Counted from the first letter of the stretch, positions 23,320 to 31,908 are shown. The stretch is 39,345 bases of DNA from Chloroflexota bacterium (GCA_027592645.1 JAQCKI010000005.1:1-39345); one strand, 5' to 3'. Program-made: numbers and translations. The notes: generated from the letters alone by a model not told the origin.

Positions 23320-23808
23320 TTACTCGTTCGTCTGTCCAAGTACCGGCACCCATTCCTTGATGGCACCGGCGCGAGACTGCGCGAGCAGCCCCTGGAGGTC
23401 AATGACCAGGTCCTTGCGGTCGTGCACGGACATCTCGTGCCCGGTCCAGGTGTTGTTCATGGCGATCGCATCGAAGTTGCAGACCTCGACGCAGATGTTG
23501 CAGCGCATGCAGCGCGCGTAGTCGATCCAGAACTTGTCGATGATCTTGCGCCGGGTGGAGGTTCCGCCCACGGTCTTGTGGTTCGGGTTGTCCTTCATCA
23601 GCACGGTCATGCACTCCACCGGGCAGGCACGCTCGCAGGCGTGGCAACCGGTGCAGAACGGCTCGTCGATGTCCTGATCCCAGAGCAGCAGCGGGAAGGC
23701 GCGGTCGCGCTCCGGCAACGGCTTGTGGACGTTGGGGTAGTCCCGCGTCACCGGCTTGCGGCTGAACGTGGACAGGGTGGTCATCAGGCTCCTGGCGATG
23801 CCCTTCAT
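23320..23808 (-). CDS. nuoI: NADH-quinone oxidoreductase subunit I
   Basis: 162 residues, the membrane-arm-proximal ferredoxin-type subunit carrying clusters N6a and N6b. The two motifs are CTGCHACERACP (Cys52, 55, 58, 62) and CMRCNICVEVC (Cys100, 103, 106, 110). The ATG at 23808 overlaps the nuoH stop by one base. The longer open frame upstream is a shadow of nuoH. Confidence 0.95.
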   Translation of the reverse strand: MKGIARSLMTTLSTFSRKPVTRDYPNVHKPLPERDRAFPLLLWDQDIDEPFCTGCHACERACPVECMTVLMKDNPNHKTVGGTSTRRKIIDKFWIDYARCMRCNICVEVCNFDAIAMNNTWTGHEMSVHDRKDLVIDLQGLLAQSRAGAIKEWVPVLGQTNE

Positions 23809-24932
23809 CAGGCGGCCTCCACCTTCACGGCCGCCGGACGCGCGAGGATCGAGCGCGGGCGGTTCGCAGCGCGACCGGTGATGGTGACGAGGGCGACGAC
23901 GCCCGCCAGGCCGGTCACCCCGAGGATGACCTCGCTCCAGCCGTTCACCAAGATCAGCCCGTTGACAAGGACCTGCAGCAGCACCAGCGGGAGCAGGACC
24001 TTCCACGAGTAGCCCATCAGCTGGTCGATGCGGAGGCGCGGCAGTGAAGCGCGGATCCAGAAGACCACGAAGATGATCAGCCCGGCCTTGGCGCTGATCA
24101 GCATCAGCTGCCAGCCACGGCCGAGTTCTTCACCGAACGGCCAGATGTAGCCGCCGAGGAATACCGACGCGCCGATGATGGCCATGATGAACAGGCCGGC
24201 GTACTCCGCCAGCATGAACATGGACCAGCGGATGCCGGAGTACTCCACGAACGGACCACCAACGACCTCCGACTCACCGACGGGAATGTCGAAGGGGGCG
24301 CGGTTGAGTTCGGCGAGTGCGGCGATGAAGAAGATCGCGAAGGCCATGGGCTGCCAGACGATGTACGGCACGGCGGCCTGCTGACGCACCATCTCATCCA
24401 GGTTCATCGTGCCGGCGAACATCGCCACCGAGACCAGCGAGAGGACGAGCGGGAGTTCGTACGAGATCGACTGCGCGGCAGCACGGAGGCCACCGATCAT
24501 GGCGTAGCGGTTGTCCGAGCCCCACCCGGCCATGACCCAGCCGACGATGTTCACCGAGGAGATCGCGACGAAGTAGAGGAGGCCGAGTTCCAGGACGGAG
24601 ATGTTCCATCCGGCGATGAACGGCACCACCACGAAGCCCATGAAGATCGGGATGAAGACCAGGAACGGCGCCAGTTCGAACGTCCACGGGTCGGCGTTCT
24701 TCGGGCGCAGGTCTTCTTTGCCGACCAGCTTCACGGCGTCCGCGACGGACTGCAGCAGGCCGAAGGGGCCGGTCTTCTGAGGGCCGATGCGCTGCTGGAA
24801 GCGGCCGAGGATACGGCGCTCCGCCCAGATCAGCCCCATGACGACGACCGTCATGACGAGCACGATGATCTGGAGCCGGATTGCCGCGTTCGCCCAGACG
24901 TTGATGTCCATGCCCCAGAGGCTTGTGGTCAC
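23808..24932 (-). CDS. nuoH: NADH-quinone oxidoreductase subunit H
   Basis: 374 residues, eight or nine helices. NuoH forms much of the quinone channel. Hallmarks are ERRILGRFQQRIGPQKTGPF, GLLQSVADAVKLVGKEDLRP, and ALAELNRAPFDIPVGESEVV with GGPFVEYSG. It starts with GTG sharing a base with the nuoD TAG stop. The C-terminal tail (RAANRPRSILARPAAVKVEAA region) is longer than usual and non-conserved. Confidence 0.95.
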   Translation of the reverse strand: MTTSLWGMDINVWANAAIRLQIIVLVMTVVVMGLIWAERRILGRFQQRIGPQKTGPFGLLQSVADAVKLVGKEDLRPKNADPWTFELAPFLVFIPIFMGFVVVPFIAGWNISVLELGLLYFVAISSVNIVGWVMAGWGSDNRYAMIGGLRAAAQSISYELPLVLSLVSVAMFAGTMNLDEMVRQQAAVPYIVWQPMAFAIFFIAALAELNRAPFDIPVGESEVVGGPFVEYSGIRWSMFMLAEYAGLFIMAIIGASVFLGGYIWPFGEELGRGWQLMLISAKAGLIIFVVFWIRASLPRLRIDQLMGYSWKVLLPLVLLQVLVNGLILVNGWSEVILGVTGLAGVVALVTITGRAANRPRSILARPAAVKVEAA

Positions 24933-26059
24933 TAGCGGTCGACCTCACTCAGCACGATGTCGATCGAGCCCAGGACGAGGATGGCGTCGGCCACGTAGAG
25001 GCCCACGGACATCTGCTTCAGGGCCTGTAGGTTGGAGAGGCAGGCGCTGCGCACCTTCAGCCGGTACGGGCGGTTCCCGCCGTTGCTGACCAGGTAGATG
25101 CCGTACTCGCCGCGCGGCGCCTCGGTGCGCATGTACACCTCGCCGGGAGGGGTGCGCAACATGCGCGGCATCTTCTCCGGCATGATCGGGCCGGTGTCCG
25201 CCATCTTGTCCAGGCACTGCTCGATGATCTTGATCGACTCGCGCATCTCCTGCAGGCGGCAGGCGTAGCGGTCGAACACGTCGCCGTGCTGGCCGGTTAC
25301 CACCTGGAAGTCGACCTCGCTGTACTTCAGATACGGCTCGTCGCGGCGCACATCCAGCGGGACACCGGACGCGCGGATCGAGGGGCCGCTCATGCCGTAG
25401 TCGATGGCGTCCTCGGCGGAGATGTAGCCAATGCCCTTGGTGCGGGCGACGAAGATTTCGTTCTCGGTGAACAGGCCGTCGAAGTCCTTGATGCCCTGGG
25501 CGGAGGACTTGATCACCTCGCGGACGCGCTCCTTGAAGTTGCGCGTCACGTCCCAGGCGAGCCCGCCGGGGCGGAAGTAGGCGTACATCATGCGGTCGCC
25601 GGAGATCTCCTCGAACAGGTCGATGAGCATCTCGCGCTCGCGCCAGCCATAGATGAAGGGCGTGCCCATGACGCCGGTGTCCACACCAAAGGCGCCCAGG
25701 AACATGAAGTGGCTGGAGAGGCGGTTCAATTCGCAGAGGATCATGCGGATCCACTGCGCGCGCTCCGGCACCTCGAGCCCTGCGAGTTCCTCCACGGCCA
25801 TGACGTAGGAGAGTTCCGCGTTGAACGCGGCCAGGTACTCCGTGCGGTCCATGAAGCCGATGCCCTGGCGGTAGTCCATGGTCTCGCACAGCTTCTCCGC
25901 ACCGCGGTGCAGATAGCCGATGTACGGGATCACGTCCTTGACCAGTTCGCCATCCACCTCCAGCACCATGCGGAAGACGCCGTGCGTGGAGGGGTGCTGC
26001 GGACCCACGTTGATCAGCAGGTCCTGGGTGTCGAACTCCCGTGCGCGCTCCGTGACCAT
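24932..26059 (-). CDS. nuoD: NADH-quinone oxidoreductase subunit D
   Basis: 375 residues, the 49-kDa-type subunit that lines the quinone site and derives from the hydrogenase large subunit. Hallmarks are INVGPQHPSTHGVFRMVLEV with the quinone-site His, YIGYLHRGAEKLCET, and TEAPRGEYGIYLVSNG. The hydrogenase NiFe Cys ligands are absent, as expected for complex I. The ATG shares a base with the nuoC stop. It is separate from nuoC, not a fused NuoCD. Confidence 0.96.
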   Translation of the reverse strand: MVTERAREFDTQDLLINVGPQHPSTHGVFRMVLEVDGELVKDVIPYIGYLHRGAEKLCETMDYRQGIGFMDRTEYLAAFNAELSYVMAVEELAGLEVPERAQWIRMILCELNRLSSHFMFLGAFGVDTGVMGTPFIYGWREREMLIDLFEEISGDRMMYAYFRPGGLAWDVTRNFKERVREVIKSSAQGIKDFDGLFTENEIFVARTKGIGYISAEDAIDYGMSGPSIRASGVPLDVRRDEPYLKYSEVDFQVVTGQHGDVFDRYACRLQEMRESIKIIEQCLDKMADTGPIMPEKMPRMLRTPPGEVYMRTEAPRGEYGIYLVSNGGNRPYRLKVRSACLSNLQALKQMSVGLYVADAILVLGSIDIVLSEVDR

Positions 26060-26598
26060 TACGCGCCTTCCTCCGGGTAGCCCATGCCTTCGCCCTGCAG
26101 GACTTCAATCTCGGCCAGCGGGTGCGATTTCAGCAGCGGGTGGACGTCCGTCATGTCCTCCGGCATCAGCAGCGTGCGCGGGTCCGGGTGTCCGGTGAAC
26201 CGGACGCCGAACATCTCCGCGGTCTCGCGCTCCAGCCAGTTCGCGCCTCGCCACACGGTGGTGGCCGTGGCAACGTTCAGGTCGTCCATCGGCAACGTGG
26301 TCTTCACGGTGAGGTTGTGCTTCTTGTCCGTTGAGTACAGGTGGTAGACGACCTCGATGCCGTCCGCCTCGCGGTCAATGCCGGAGAGGCAGCGGAGGTA
26401 GTCGAAGTGCAGCGCGGCGTCCGCCTTCAGGCGACGGAGGCCCGCGATGACCTCGTCGCGCGGGATGTGGACGATGACGTCCTTCACCCCGGCCTCCGGG
26501 CGTGCGGTGATGCCGGAGAGGGCGCGGTCGACTTCGGCCCAGATGGTGCCGGAGAAATCGTTGGCCGGTACGGGCTGCGTTGCCTCCTCGGAGGTCAT
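26059..26598 (-). CDS. nuoC: NADH-quinone oxidoreductase subunit C
   Basis: 179 residues from the ATG at 26598, which overlaps the nuoB stop (ATGA). The 30-kDa-type core is [40 protein letters not shown] and [20 protein letters not shown]. The end HPLLKSHPL is a little unusual compared with the typical HPLRKDFPL. The long open frame upstream is a shadow of nuoB. Confidence 0.94.
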   Translation of the reverse strand: MTSEEATQPVPANDFSGTIWAEVDRALSGITARPEAGVKDVIVHIPRDEVIAGLRRLKADAALHFDYLRCLSGIDREADGIEVVYHLYSTDKKHNLTVKTTLPMDDLNVATATTVWRGANWLERETAEMFGVRFTGHPDPRTLLMPEDMTDVHPLLKSHPLAEIEVLQGEGMGYPEEGA

Positions 26599-27248
26599 CG
26601 GCCCATGCTCCCGCGCTCCTCCATGATCATCTCCTGGAGGGAGATGAGGGAGTCGATGAGCGCCTCGGGGCGCGGCGGGCAGCCGGGGACGTACACATCC
26701 ACGGGGATGACCTTGTCCACGCCCTGCAGGACGCGGTCGTAGCGGGTGTAGGGGCCGCCATTGGTGGCGCAGGCGCCCATGGAGATGACCCACTTGGGGT
26801 TCGGCATCTGCTCGTAGAGCAGCTTCACGGCCGGGGCCATCTTCTTGGTCACGGTGCCGGCGACGATCATCACGTCCGATTGGCGCGGGGACGGCCACGG
26901 CACGATGCCGAAGCGGTCCAGGTCGTAGTGCGACATAAACGTGGCGATCATTTCGATCGCGCAGCAGGCCAGGCCGAACGTCATGGGCCAGAGCGAGGAC
27001 TTGCGGCCGGAGGCCAGCAGCAGATCCAGCGGGGCCTGCATCACGCCGGGCAGCACCTGCTTGTAGAGCGCCTTGCCGGGGCGGAGTTCCACCGGAACTA
27101 GGCGCGGAGCCTCGTTCGGGTGCTCGCCGGGGATGACGGGCAGCGGCACCTCGACCGGCTCCGGCGTCACAGCCGGGGCGGTCGTGGGTGTCTCTGGCGT
27201 GGTGACCATGCCGGGAGTTACCGCCACTGGAGGGCCCCCTTCTTCCAT
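26595..27248 (-). CDS. nuoB: NADH-quinone oxidoreductase subunit B
   Basis: 217 residues with ATG at 27248. NuoB holds the terminal cluster N2; the four Cys ligands are at 95 and 96 (GLACCAIEM), 160 (MGACATNGG) and 190 (VPGCPPRPE). The first 50 residues are a Pro/Thr/Val-rich low-complexity extension that is not part of the family. The ATG at 27248 overlaps the nuoA end by 31 bp; the ATG at 27209, 9 bp after the nuoA stop, would remove 13 residues. Neither has a convincing ribosome site. Confidence 0.94.
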   Translation of the reverse strand: MEEGGPPVAVTPGMVTTPETPTTAPAVTPEPVEVPLPVIPGEHPNEAPRLVPVELRPGKALYKQVLPGVMQAPLDLLLASGRKSSLWPMTFGLACCAIEMIATFMSHYDLDRFGIVPWPSPRQSDVMIVAGTVTKKMAPAVKLLYEQMPNPKWVISMGACATNGGPYTRYDRVLQGVDKVIPVDVYVPGCPPRPEALIDSLISLQEMIMEERGSMGR

Positions 27249-27592
27249 GCGTAGCCGAGGCCAAGCGCGAGGATGGCGATGAAAGCCACCATCAGCCAGT
27301 ACGCGAACTGGCCGACCTCAACGAACGTCAGTGCCCACGGGAAGATGAACACTGCCTCCACGTCAAAGATGACGAAGAGGATTGCGTACAGATAGAACCG
27401 CATCCCCACGTTGGTGGAGGCCCGCCGCAGCGGGACCATGCCGCACTCGTAGGTGGTCGACTTCCCTGTCTCCTGAGAGTAGGGGGCGAGCAGCCGGGCT
27501 GCGATCAGCGCCGTAAGGACGAGGATGAATCCGACAATCGTTGCGAGCAGTACCGCAACATAATTGCTCAGGAGCAGGTCGGCTGCAGGCAC
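27218..27592 (-). CDS. nuoA: NADH-quinone oxidoreductase subunit A
   Basis: 124 residues, three helices. Signatures are [13 protein letters not shown] in the loop that contacts the quinone cavity and [20 protein letters not shown]. The GTG at 27592 is chosen because GGGAG lies 5 bp upstream and the length is normal; the longer open frame covers the promoter. It is the first gene of nuoABCDHIJKLMN. Confidence 0.95.
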   Translation of the reverse strand: MPAADLLLSNYVAVLLATIVGFILVLTALIAARLLAPYSQETGKSTTYECGMVPLRRASTNVGMRFYLYAILFVIFDVEAVFIFPWALTFVEVGQFAYWLMVAFIAILALGLGYAWKKGALQWR

Positions 27593-27665
27593 CGGAACTC
27601 CCGATCCAGCGCGCCATTGCTGGGCACGCAAACGCCTCGCGGGGCCATCCGCCTCGTCGGTGGGG

Positions 27666-27694
27666 AAACTAACAGTGCCCCTAGTGAGTGTCAA
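27666..27694 (-). promoter_or_regulatory. Promoter of the nuo operon
   Basis: Minus-strand TTGACA (27689-27694) is a perfect -35 box, followed by 17 bp and TAGTTT (27666-27671) as -10. It lies about 75 bp before the nuoA start. The preceding gene on this strand ends at 27757, and a weak 6-bp inverted repeat (27725-27730, 27746-27751) in between may help end its transcript. Confidence 0.75.
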
Positions 27695-27756
27695 CGAACG
27701 CCGCATCACACGACTGCGGCTAATCGACACGCCACGTCACGCGCGGTGTCGCGGTG

Positions 27757-28557
27757 TTACGTCGCGAGGCGTTCCGCCTCCATCACCAGCGTGATAAGCG
27801 GGCCGTGGAGGGCGCTCCCGGCGGCGATCCAGGTGCCCGCAGCGGGGCCTGCGGCGGCCTCCAGCGGGGCGGCGTGCCCACCGGCCTCCCGCACCACCAG
27901 TCCGCCCGCCGCGCCGTCCCACGGCTGCAGGCCGCGCTCGAAGTAGCCATCCAGCCGCCCGCAGGCGACCCAGCAGAGGTCGAGGGCGGCCGACCCGCCT
28001 CGGCGAATGTCGCGGACGCGCGAGATGACGTGCGACAGCACCCGGCCCTGCCGGTCGCGCACGGCGGCCTCGTAGCCGAAACCGGTGCCGATCAGCGCCT
28101 GCGCGAGGTCGCCGACCGGGCTGACGGCCAGCCGCACGCCGTTCAGCGTGGCGCCGTAGCCGAGGGCGACCGCAAACGTCTCGCGTCGGGACGGGTCGAA
28201 GACGCAGCCAGCGACGACGGTGCCATCCACCTCGGCGGCGACGGAGACGGAGAAGCCGGGGATGCGATAGAGGTAGTTCACGGTGCCATCGAGCGGGTCG
28301 ACGACCCAACGGACGCCGCTGGTGCCGGCACGGCTGGTGCCCTCTTCGCCCAGGATGCCATCGTCCGGCCGCTCGCCGAGGAGGCGCGCCAGAAGCATGG
28401 CCTCCGCCGCCACGTCTACCTCGGTCACCACGTCCGTGGCGCTGGACTTGGTGTTCACGGTGCGCTCCGAGGCGAGGCGATCCAGCAGCAGCGCGCCCGC
28501 CTCCTGCGCCGCGCGCACGGCCAGGTCACGCAGTGCGACAGGGTCGGGCGGGGTCAT
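27757..28557 (-). CDS. Inositol monophosphatase family protein
   Basis: 266 residues from the ATG at 28557, 4 bp after the valS stop. The metal-dependent phosphatase motifs are GEEGT (about residue 70), WVVDPLDGTVNY (84-95) and PWDGAAGGLVVREAGG near the C-terminus. Members hydrolyse inositol monophosphate, histidinol phosphate, PAP or sugar phosphates; the sequence does not settle which. The tight spacing suggests cotranscription with valS, ending before the nuo promoter. Confidence 0.92.
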   Translation of the reverse strand: MTPPDPVALRDLAVRAAQEAGALLLDRLASERTVNTKSSATDVVTEVDVAAEAMLLARLLGERPDDGILGEEGTSRAGTSGVRWVVDPLDGTVNYLYRIPGFSVSVAAEVDGTVVAGCVFDPSRRETFAVALGYGATLNGVRLAVSPVGDLAQALIGTGFGYEAAVRDRQGRVLSHVISRVRDIRRGGSAALDLCWVACGRLDGYFERGLQPWDGAAGGLVVREAGGHAAPLEAAAGPAAGTWIAAGSALHGPLITLVMEAERLAT

Positions 28558-28561
28558 CGGG

Positions 28562-31243
28562 CTACCCGATCTCGGCGAGGGAGGCACGCAGGCCGTCCAG
28601 GCGCGTGCGGGCGGTATCGAGGCGTTCGCGCTCCTTGGCGACGACGGCCTCGGGGGCCTTCGCAGTGAAGGCCTCGTTGGACAGTTTCGCCTCCTGGCGC
28701 CCGACCTCCGCTTCGACTTCCGCGATCTGCTTCGAGAGGCGGTCGCGCTCGGCGGCCTGGTCGAACAGGCCAGCCATCGGCAGCACGACCTGGCCGAGAT
28801 CGAGCACGGCGGTCACAACGCCCTCGGTCGGTGCGGCGGAGGCGTCCGCGACGATGTGCAGCGGGCGCACGCGTGCGAGGTTCTCGATCGCCTCCTGCAG
28901 CGCCTGCGCGGCGGGAGCCACATCGGCCGCGACGATGTACGCCTCTACCCAGCGGCCGGCGTCCACGCGCTTCTCCGCACGGACGTTACGGATGCCGCGG
29001 ATGAAGTCCTGCACCGCACCGAACTGGCGTTCCGCCTCCGCGTCGTGCCGAGCGCCCTCGGCGACCGGGTAGCGCGCCACGATCAGCGCGGGCGCGCCAC
29101 CGACGTCCGGCGCGAGCGTGTTCAGGCGCTGCCAGATCTCCTCCGTGACGTACGGCATGATCGGGTGCAGCAGACGCAGCACGGCGTCCAGCACGTTCAC
29201 CAGCACGGGCAGCGGCGTGCGGTCGTCCGCGCGCACGCGCACCTTCGCGACTTCGATGTACCAGTCCGCGAACTCGTCCCAGAAGAAGTCGCGCACCTGG
29301 CGCAATGCCTCGGAGAGTTCGAAGCGCTCCATCAGGCGCGTTGAGTCCTCCGTGACGGTGGCGAGGCGACTGAGGATCCAGCGATCCTCCAGCGCGCCGG
29401 TGCCGGGCGCGGGCAGCGCGAGGTCATCGGACGGCTCCACCATCTGCAGCACGAAGCGCGAGGCGTTCCAGAGCTTGTTGGAGAAGTTGCGCCCCGCCTC
29501 CAGCCGGTCGTCAGTGATGCGCTGGTCGTTGCCCGGGCTGGTGCCGGAGACGAGCGCGTAACGCAGGCCGTCCGTCCCCACCTTCGCGATCACCTCGAGC
29601 GGGTCGACGACATTGCCGCGCGACTTGGACATCTTGGCGCCGTCCGGCGCGCGGACCAGGCCGTGGAGGTAGACCGTCTCGAACGGCACCACGCCGTTCA
29701 TGTTGTAGAGGGAGAGCATCACCATCCTCGCGACCCAGAAGAAGATGATGTCGTAGCCGGTCTCCATGACCTGCGTGGGGTAGAAGCGCTTCAGGTCGTC
29801 CGTGTCATCCGGCCAGCCGAGCGTGGAGTGCGGCCAGAGGCCGGACGAGAACCACGTGTCTAGCGTGTCCTCGTCCTGGCGGATCGCCTCGGAGTTGCAC
29901 GCCTCGCAGCGGGTGGGGGTCTCGATTGCGACCGTGAGGTGATCGCACTGATCGCAGAACCAGACGGGGATGCGGTGGCCCCACCAGATCTGGCGGCTGA
30001 TGCACCAGTCGCGGATGTTCTCCATCCACTGCAGGTAGGTGCGTTCGAAGCGTTCCGGGACGAACTTGATGCGGCCGTCCGTCACCGCCTCGATCGCCGG
30101 CTTCGCCAGCGTCTTCGCGTCCACCCACCACTGCATGGAGATCAGCGGCTCGACGATCGTGCGGCTGCGCTGGCAGTGGCCGATGGCGTGCGTATACGGC
30201 TCGATCTTCTCGATGCGGCCGGCCGTCTCCAGGTCAGCGACGAGCCGCTTGCGGGCGTCAAAGCGATCCATGCCGTCGTAGTCGCCCGACAGGGCGTTGA
30301 GCGTGCCGTCCGGGTTGATGATCGAGATGATCTCCAGGCCGTGCCGCTCGCCGATCTCGAAGTCGACCGGGTCGTGGCCGGGCGTCACCTTGAGCGCGCC
30401 CGAGCCGGACTCCATGCTGACGGCGGTGTCGCCGATGATCGGGACCAGGCGTCCGTTCGTCGGGATGATCGCACGCTTGCCGATGAGATCCGCGTAGCGC
30501 GGATCCTCGGGGTGCACGGCGATCGCGGTGTCGGCCGGGATCGTCTCCGGGCGCGTGGTGGCGATGACGATGTCGCGGCCGAGCGGCGTGCCATCCACCT
30601 CCGCGAGCGCGTAACGCACGTGCCAGAACGATCCCGGCTCGTCCTCGTACTCCACTTCGATGTCGGAGATCGCGGAGCCGCAGTCCACGCACCAGTTGAT
30701 CAGGCGCTCGGCGCGGTAAATCAGGCCGTCGGTGTAGAGGTTCTTGAAGGTGGTGCGGACGGACTTCTCGCGCTGCTCGTCCATCGTGAACGCCTCGCGG
30801 CTCCAGTCCGCGGAGGCGCCCAGTCGGCGGTGCTGCGTGGAGATGCGGTCACGGCTGCGACGCACGAACTCCCACGTGCGGTTCAGGAACTCATCGCGGC
30901 CGATGTCGTGTCGCGAGATGCCCTCGCGCGCGAGGTCACGCTCGATGATCGCGTTCACGGCGATGGCGGCGTGGTCCACGCCGGGGAGCCAGAGCGTGTC
31001 GTCGCCCAGCATGCGATGCCAGCGGACCAGTGCGTCCTCCACGGTGTTGGTGAGGGCGTGCCCCATGTGCAGCTCACCGGTGAGGTTCGGCGGCGGCATG
31101 ATCACGGTGAACGAGGGTGCGCCCGGGTTCGCAGGCTTGAAGAAGCCGCTGCGCTCCCACCACTCGTAGAGCGGCTGCTCCACGGCGGCCGCGTCGTAGG
31201 CAGTCGCCATCTCCTTCGGATCGAGGTTCGGGGCGGTGGTCAT
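28562..31243 (-). CDS. valS: Valine--tRNA ligase
   Basis: 893 residues. Class I synthetase that charges tRNA-Val with valine. The HIGH motif is HMGH at 59-62 (PPNLTGELHMGHALTNTVED), KMSKS is at 537-541, and the CP1 editing domain shows IATTRPETIPADTAIAVHP near 230. Two CxxC pairs (430/433 and 446/449) could bind zinc. The anticodon-binding domain follows, then a C-terminal coiled coil (about 830-893) typical of ValRS. The 5' leader contains a short ORF with five Val codons in a row and a terminator hairpin, so expression is probably controlled by attenuation in response to charged tRNA-Val. The IMPase gene follows 4 bp later. Confidence 0.97.
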   Translation of the reverse strand: MTTAPNLDPKEMATAYDAAAVEQPLYEWWERSGFFKPANPGAPSFTVIMPPPNLTGELHMGHALTNTVEDALVRWHRMLGDDTLWLPGVDHAAIAVNAIIERDLAREGISRHDIGRDEFLNRTWEFVRRSRDRISTQHRRLGASADWSREAFTMDEQREKSVRTTFKNLYTDGLIYRAERLINWCVDCGSAISDIEVEYEDEPGSFWHVRYALAEVDGTPLGRDIVIATTRPETIPADTAIAVHPEDPRYADLIGKRAIIPTNGRLVPIIGDTAVSMESGSGALKVTPGHDPVDFEIGERHGLEIISIINPDGTLNALSGDYDGMDRFDARKRLVADLETAGRIEKIEPYTHAIGHCQRSRTIVEPLISMQWWVDAKTLAKPAIEAVTDGRIKFVPERFERTYLQWMENIRDWCISRQIWWGHRIPVWFCDQCDHLTVAIETPTRCEACNSEAIRQDEDTLDTWFSSGLWPHSTLGWPDDTDDLKRFYPTQVMETGYDIIFFWVARMVMLSLYNMNGVVPFETVYLHGLVRAPDGAKMSKSRGNVVDPLEVIAKVGTDGLRYALVSGTSPGNDQRITDDRLEAGRNFSNKLWNASRFVLQMVEPSDDLALPAPGTGALEDRWILSRLATVTEDSTRLMERFELSEALRQVRDFFWDEFADWYIEVAKVRVRADDRTPLPVLVNVLDAVLRLLHPIMPYVTEEIWQRLNTLAPDVGGAPALIVARYPVAEGARHDAEAERQFGAVQDFIRGIRNVRAEKRVDAGRWVEAYIVAADVAPAAQALQEAIENLARVRPLHIVADASAAPTEGVVTAVLDLGQVVLPMAGLFDQAAERDRLSKQIAEVEAEVGRQEAKLSNEAFTAKAPEAVVAKERERLDTARTRLDGLRASLAEIG

Positions 31244-31275
31244 GCGTGCGCCTTCCGGGCTGCGCGGGCGGTGGC

Positions 31276-31303
31276 AAACAAAACGCCCCGCTGCTGCGGG
31301 GCG
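31276..31303 (-). terminator. Attenuator terminator in the valS leader
   Basis: On the minus strand the stem CGCCCCGC / GCGGGGCG with loop AGCA is followed at once by TTTTGTTT. This is a good intrinsic terminator, placed 32 bp before the valS ATG. No gene on the minus strand ends upstream of it; the only reading frame before it is the Val-rich leader peptide. It should therefore act inside the valS transcript. A smaller hairpin (31319-31323 with 31331-31335) forms just after the leader-peptide stop. Confidence 0.8.
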
Positions 31304-31333
31304 GTCGGCGGCGGGCGGAGCGCTTTTCGGGCG

Positions 31334-31396
31334 CTACGCGCGTCGCCGCGTGGGTACTACTACGACTACGAGGTGCGGGTGCTTCACGCGGCCCAT
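31334..31396 (-). CDS. valS leader peptide (five consecutive Val codons)
   Basis: A 20-codon ORF starting ATG at 31396 and ending TAG at 31334-31336, 90 bp before valS on the same strand. The peptide begins MGRVKHPHL, then five Val codons in a row (GTA GTC GTA GTA GTA), then PTRRRA. A run of codons for the amino acid of the regulated synthetase, followed by a terminator, is the classical sign of a ribosome-mediated attenuation leader. When Val-tRNA is scarce, a ribosome stalled at the Val run would favour an alternative fold and read-through into valS. Ribosome binding before the ATG is weak, which is the main reservation. The opposing strand contains no gene. Confidence 0.75.
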   Translation of the reverse strand: MGRVKHPHLVVVVVPTRRRA

Positions 31397-31436
31397 CGTA
31401 CTACGGGCGACGGTCGAGGGCGGACCACCGCGTCGG

Positions 31437-31465
31437 TTGACGACTCAGACGGACCGATATATAAC
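31437..31465 (+). promoter_or_regulatory. Promoter of the arsR-SRPBCC pair
   Basis: TTGACG (31437-31442), 17 bp, TATAAC (31460-31465). Near-consensus at both boxes. The -10 lies inside a palindromic operator, so binding of the ArsR protein would block RNA polymerase. Confidence 0.65.
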
Positions 31466-31479
31466 CCTTTCGTTCTATA
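31458..31479. promoter_or_regulatory. ArsR-type operator
   Basis: TATATAAC-CCTTTC-GTTCTATA is an imperfect palindrome (7 of 8 positions symmetrical), AT-rich in otherwise GC-rich DNA. It overlaps the -10 box of the arsR promoter and is about 17 bp before the arsR start. This fits autorepression, common for ArsR regulators paired with SRPBCC proteins. Confidence 0.6.
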
Positions 31480-31495
31480 AAGGATCGGTGATGCG

Positions 31496-31885
31496 ATGGC
31501 AGCAGTGAAGACCGTCCGAGTGGCGCGTGGCGGTGGCGCTACGGACGCGAGCCTCGATGAGACGTTCGCAGCCCTGGCCGACCCGACACGGCGGGCGATC
31601 CTCGCGCTGCTCGCGCAAGGCGAAGCGTCTGTGAACGAACTGACCGAGCCGTTCAACATCAGCCAGCCCGCGATCTCCCGGCACCTGCGGGTACTGGAGC
31701 GCGCGGGCCTCGTCTCGCGCCATCGCGATGGCCAGCGGCGGCCGTGCCGCTTGCGCGCCGCACCGATGGCCGAGGTCAACCGGTGGCTGGAGGCGTACCG
31801 GGAGCACTGGGAGCAGCAGTTCCAGCGCCTGGACGCGGTGCTCGCCGACCTGCAGCCAGACGTGCCACGCCGCCGAACGAAGTAA
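31496..31885 (+). CDS. ArsR-family transcriptional regulator
   Basis: 129 residues. One winged-helix domain: TFAALADPTRRAILALLAQG, EASVNELTEPFNISQPAISR and HLRVLERAGLVSRHRDGQRR. The metal-ligand Cys motif of ArsR/SmtB sensors is absent, which matches the non-metal subgroup that is co-transcribed with SRPBCC proteins (SdpR-like). The SRPBCC gene follows 23 bp later. Likely represses its own promoter through the overlapping palindrome. Confidence 0.9.
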   Translation: MAAVKTVRVARGGGATDASLDETFAALADPTRRAILALLAQGEASVNELTEPFNISQPAISRHLRVLERAGLVSRHRDGQRRPCRLRAAPMAEVNRWLEAYREHWEQQFQRLDAVLADLQPDVPRRRTK

Positions 31886-31908
31886 TCACACACCCCAAGG
31901 AGTAATCC

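Noticed and set aside
24945-26108. 387-codon minus-strand frame over nuoD
   Set aside because: Arg/Pro/His-rich alternative frame of nuoD; the nuoD frame has the conserved motifs.
31396-31440. T-box-like GGTGGTCCGCC in the valS leader
   Set aside because: It lies upstream of the leader peptide and far from the terminator; a T-box sequence must sit just before the terminator, and no specifier/Stem I layout fits. The Val-codon ORF explains the region better.
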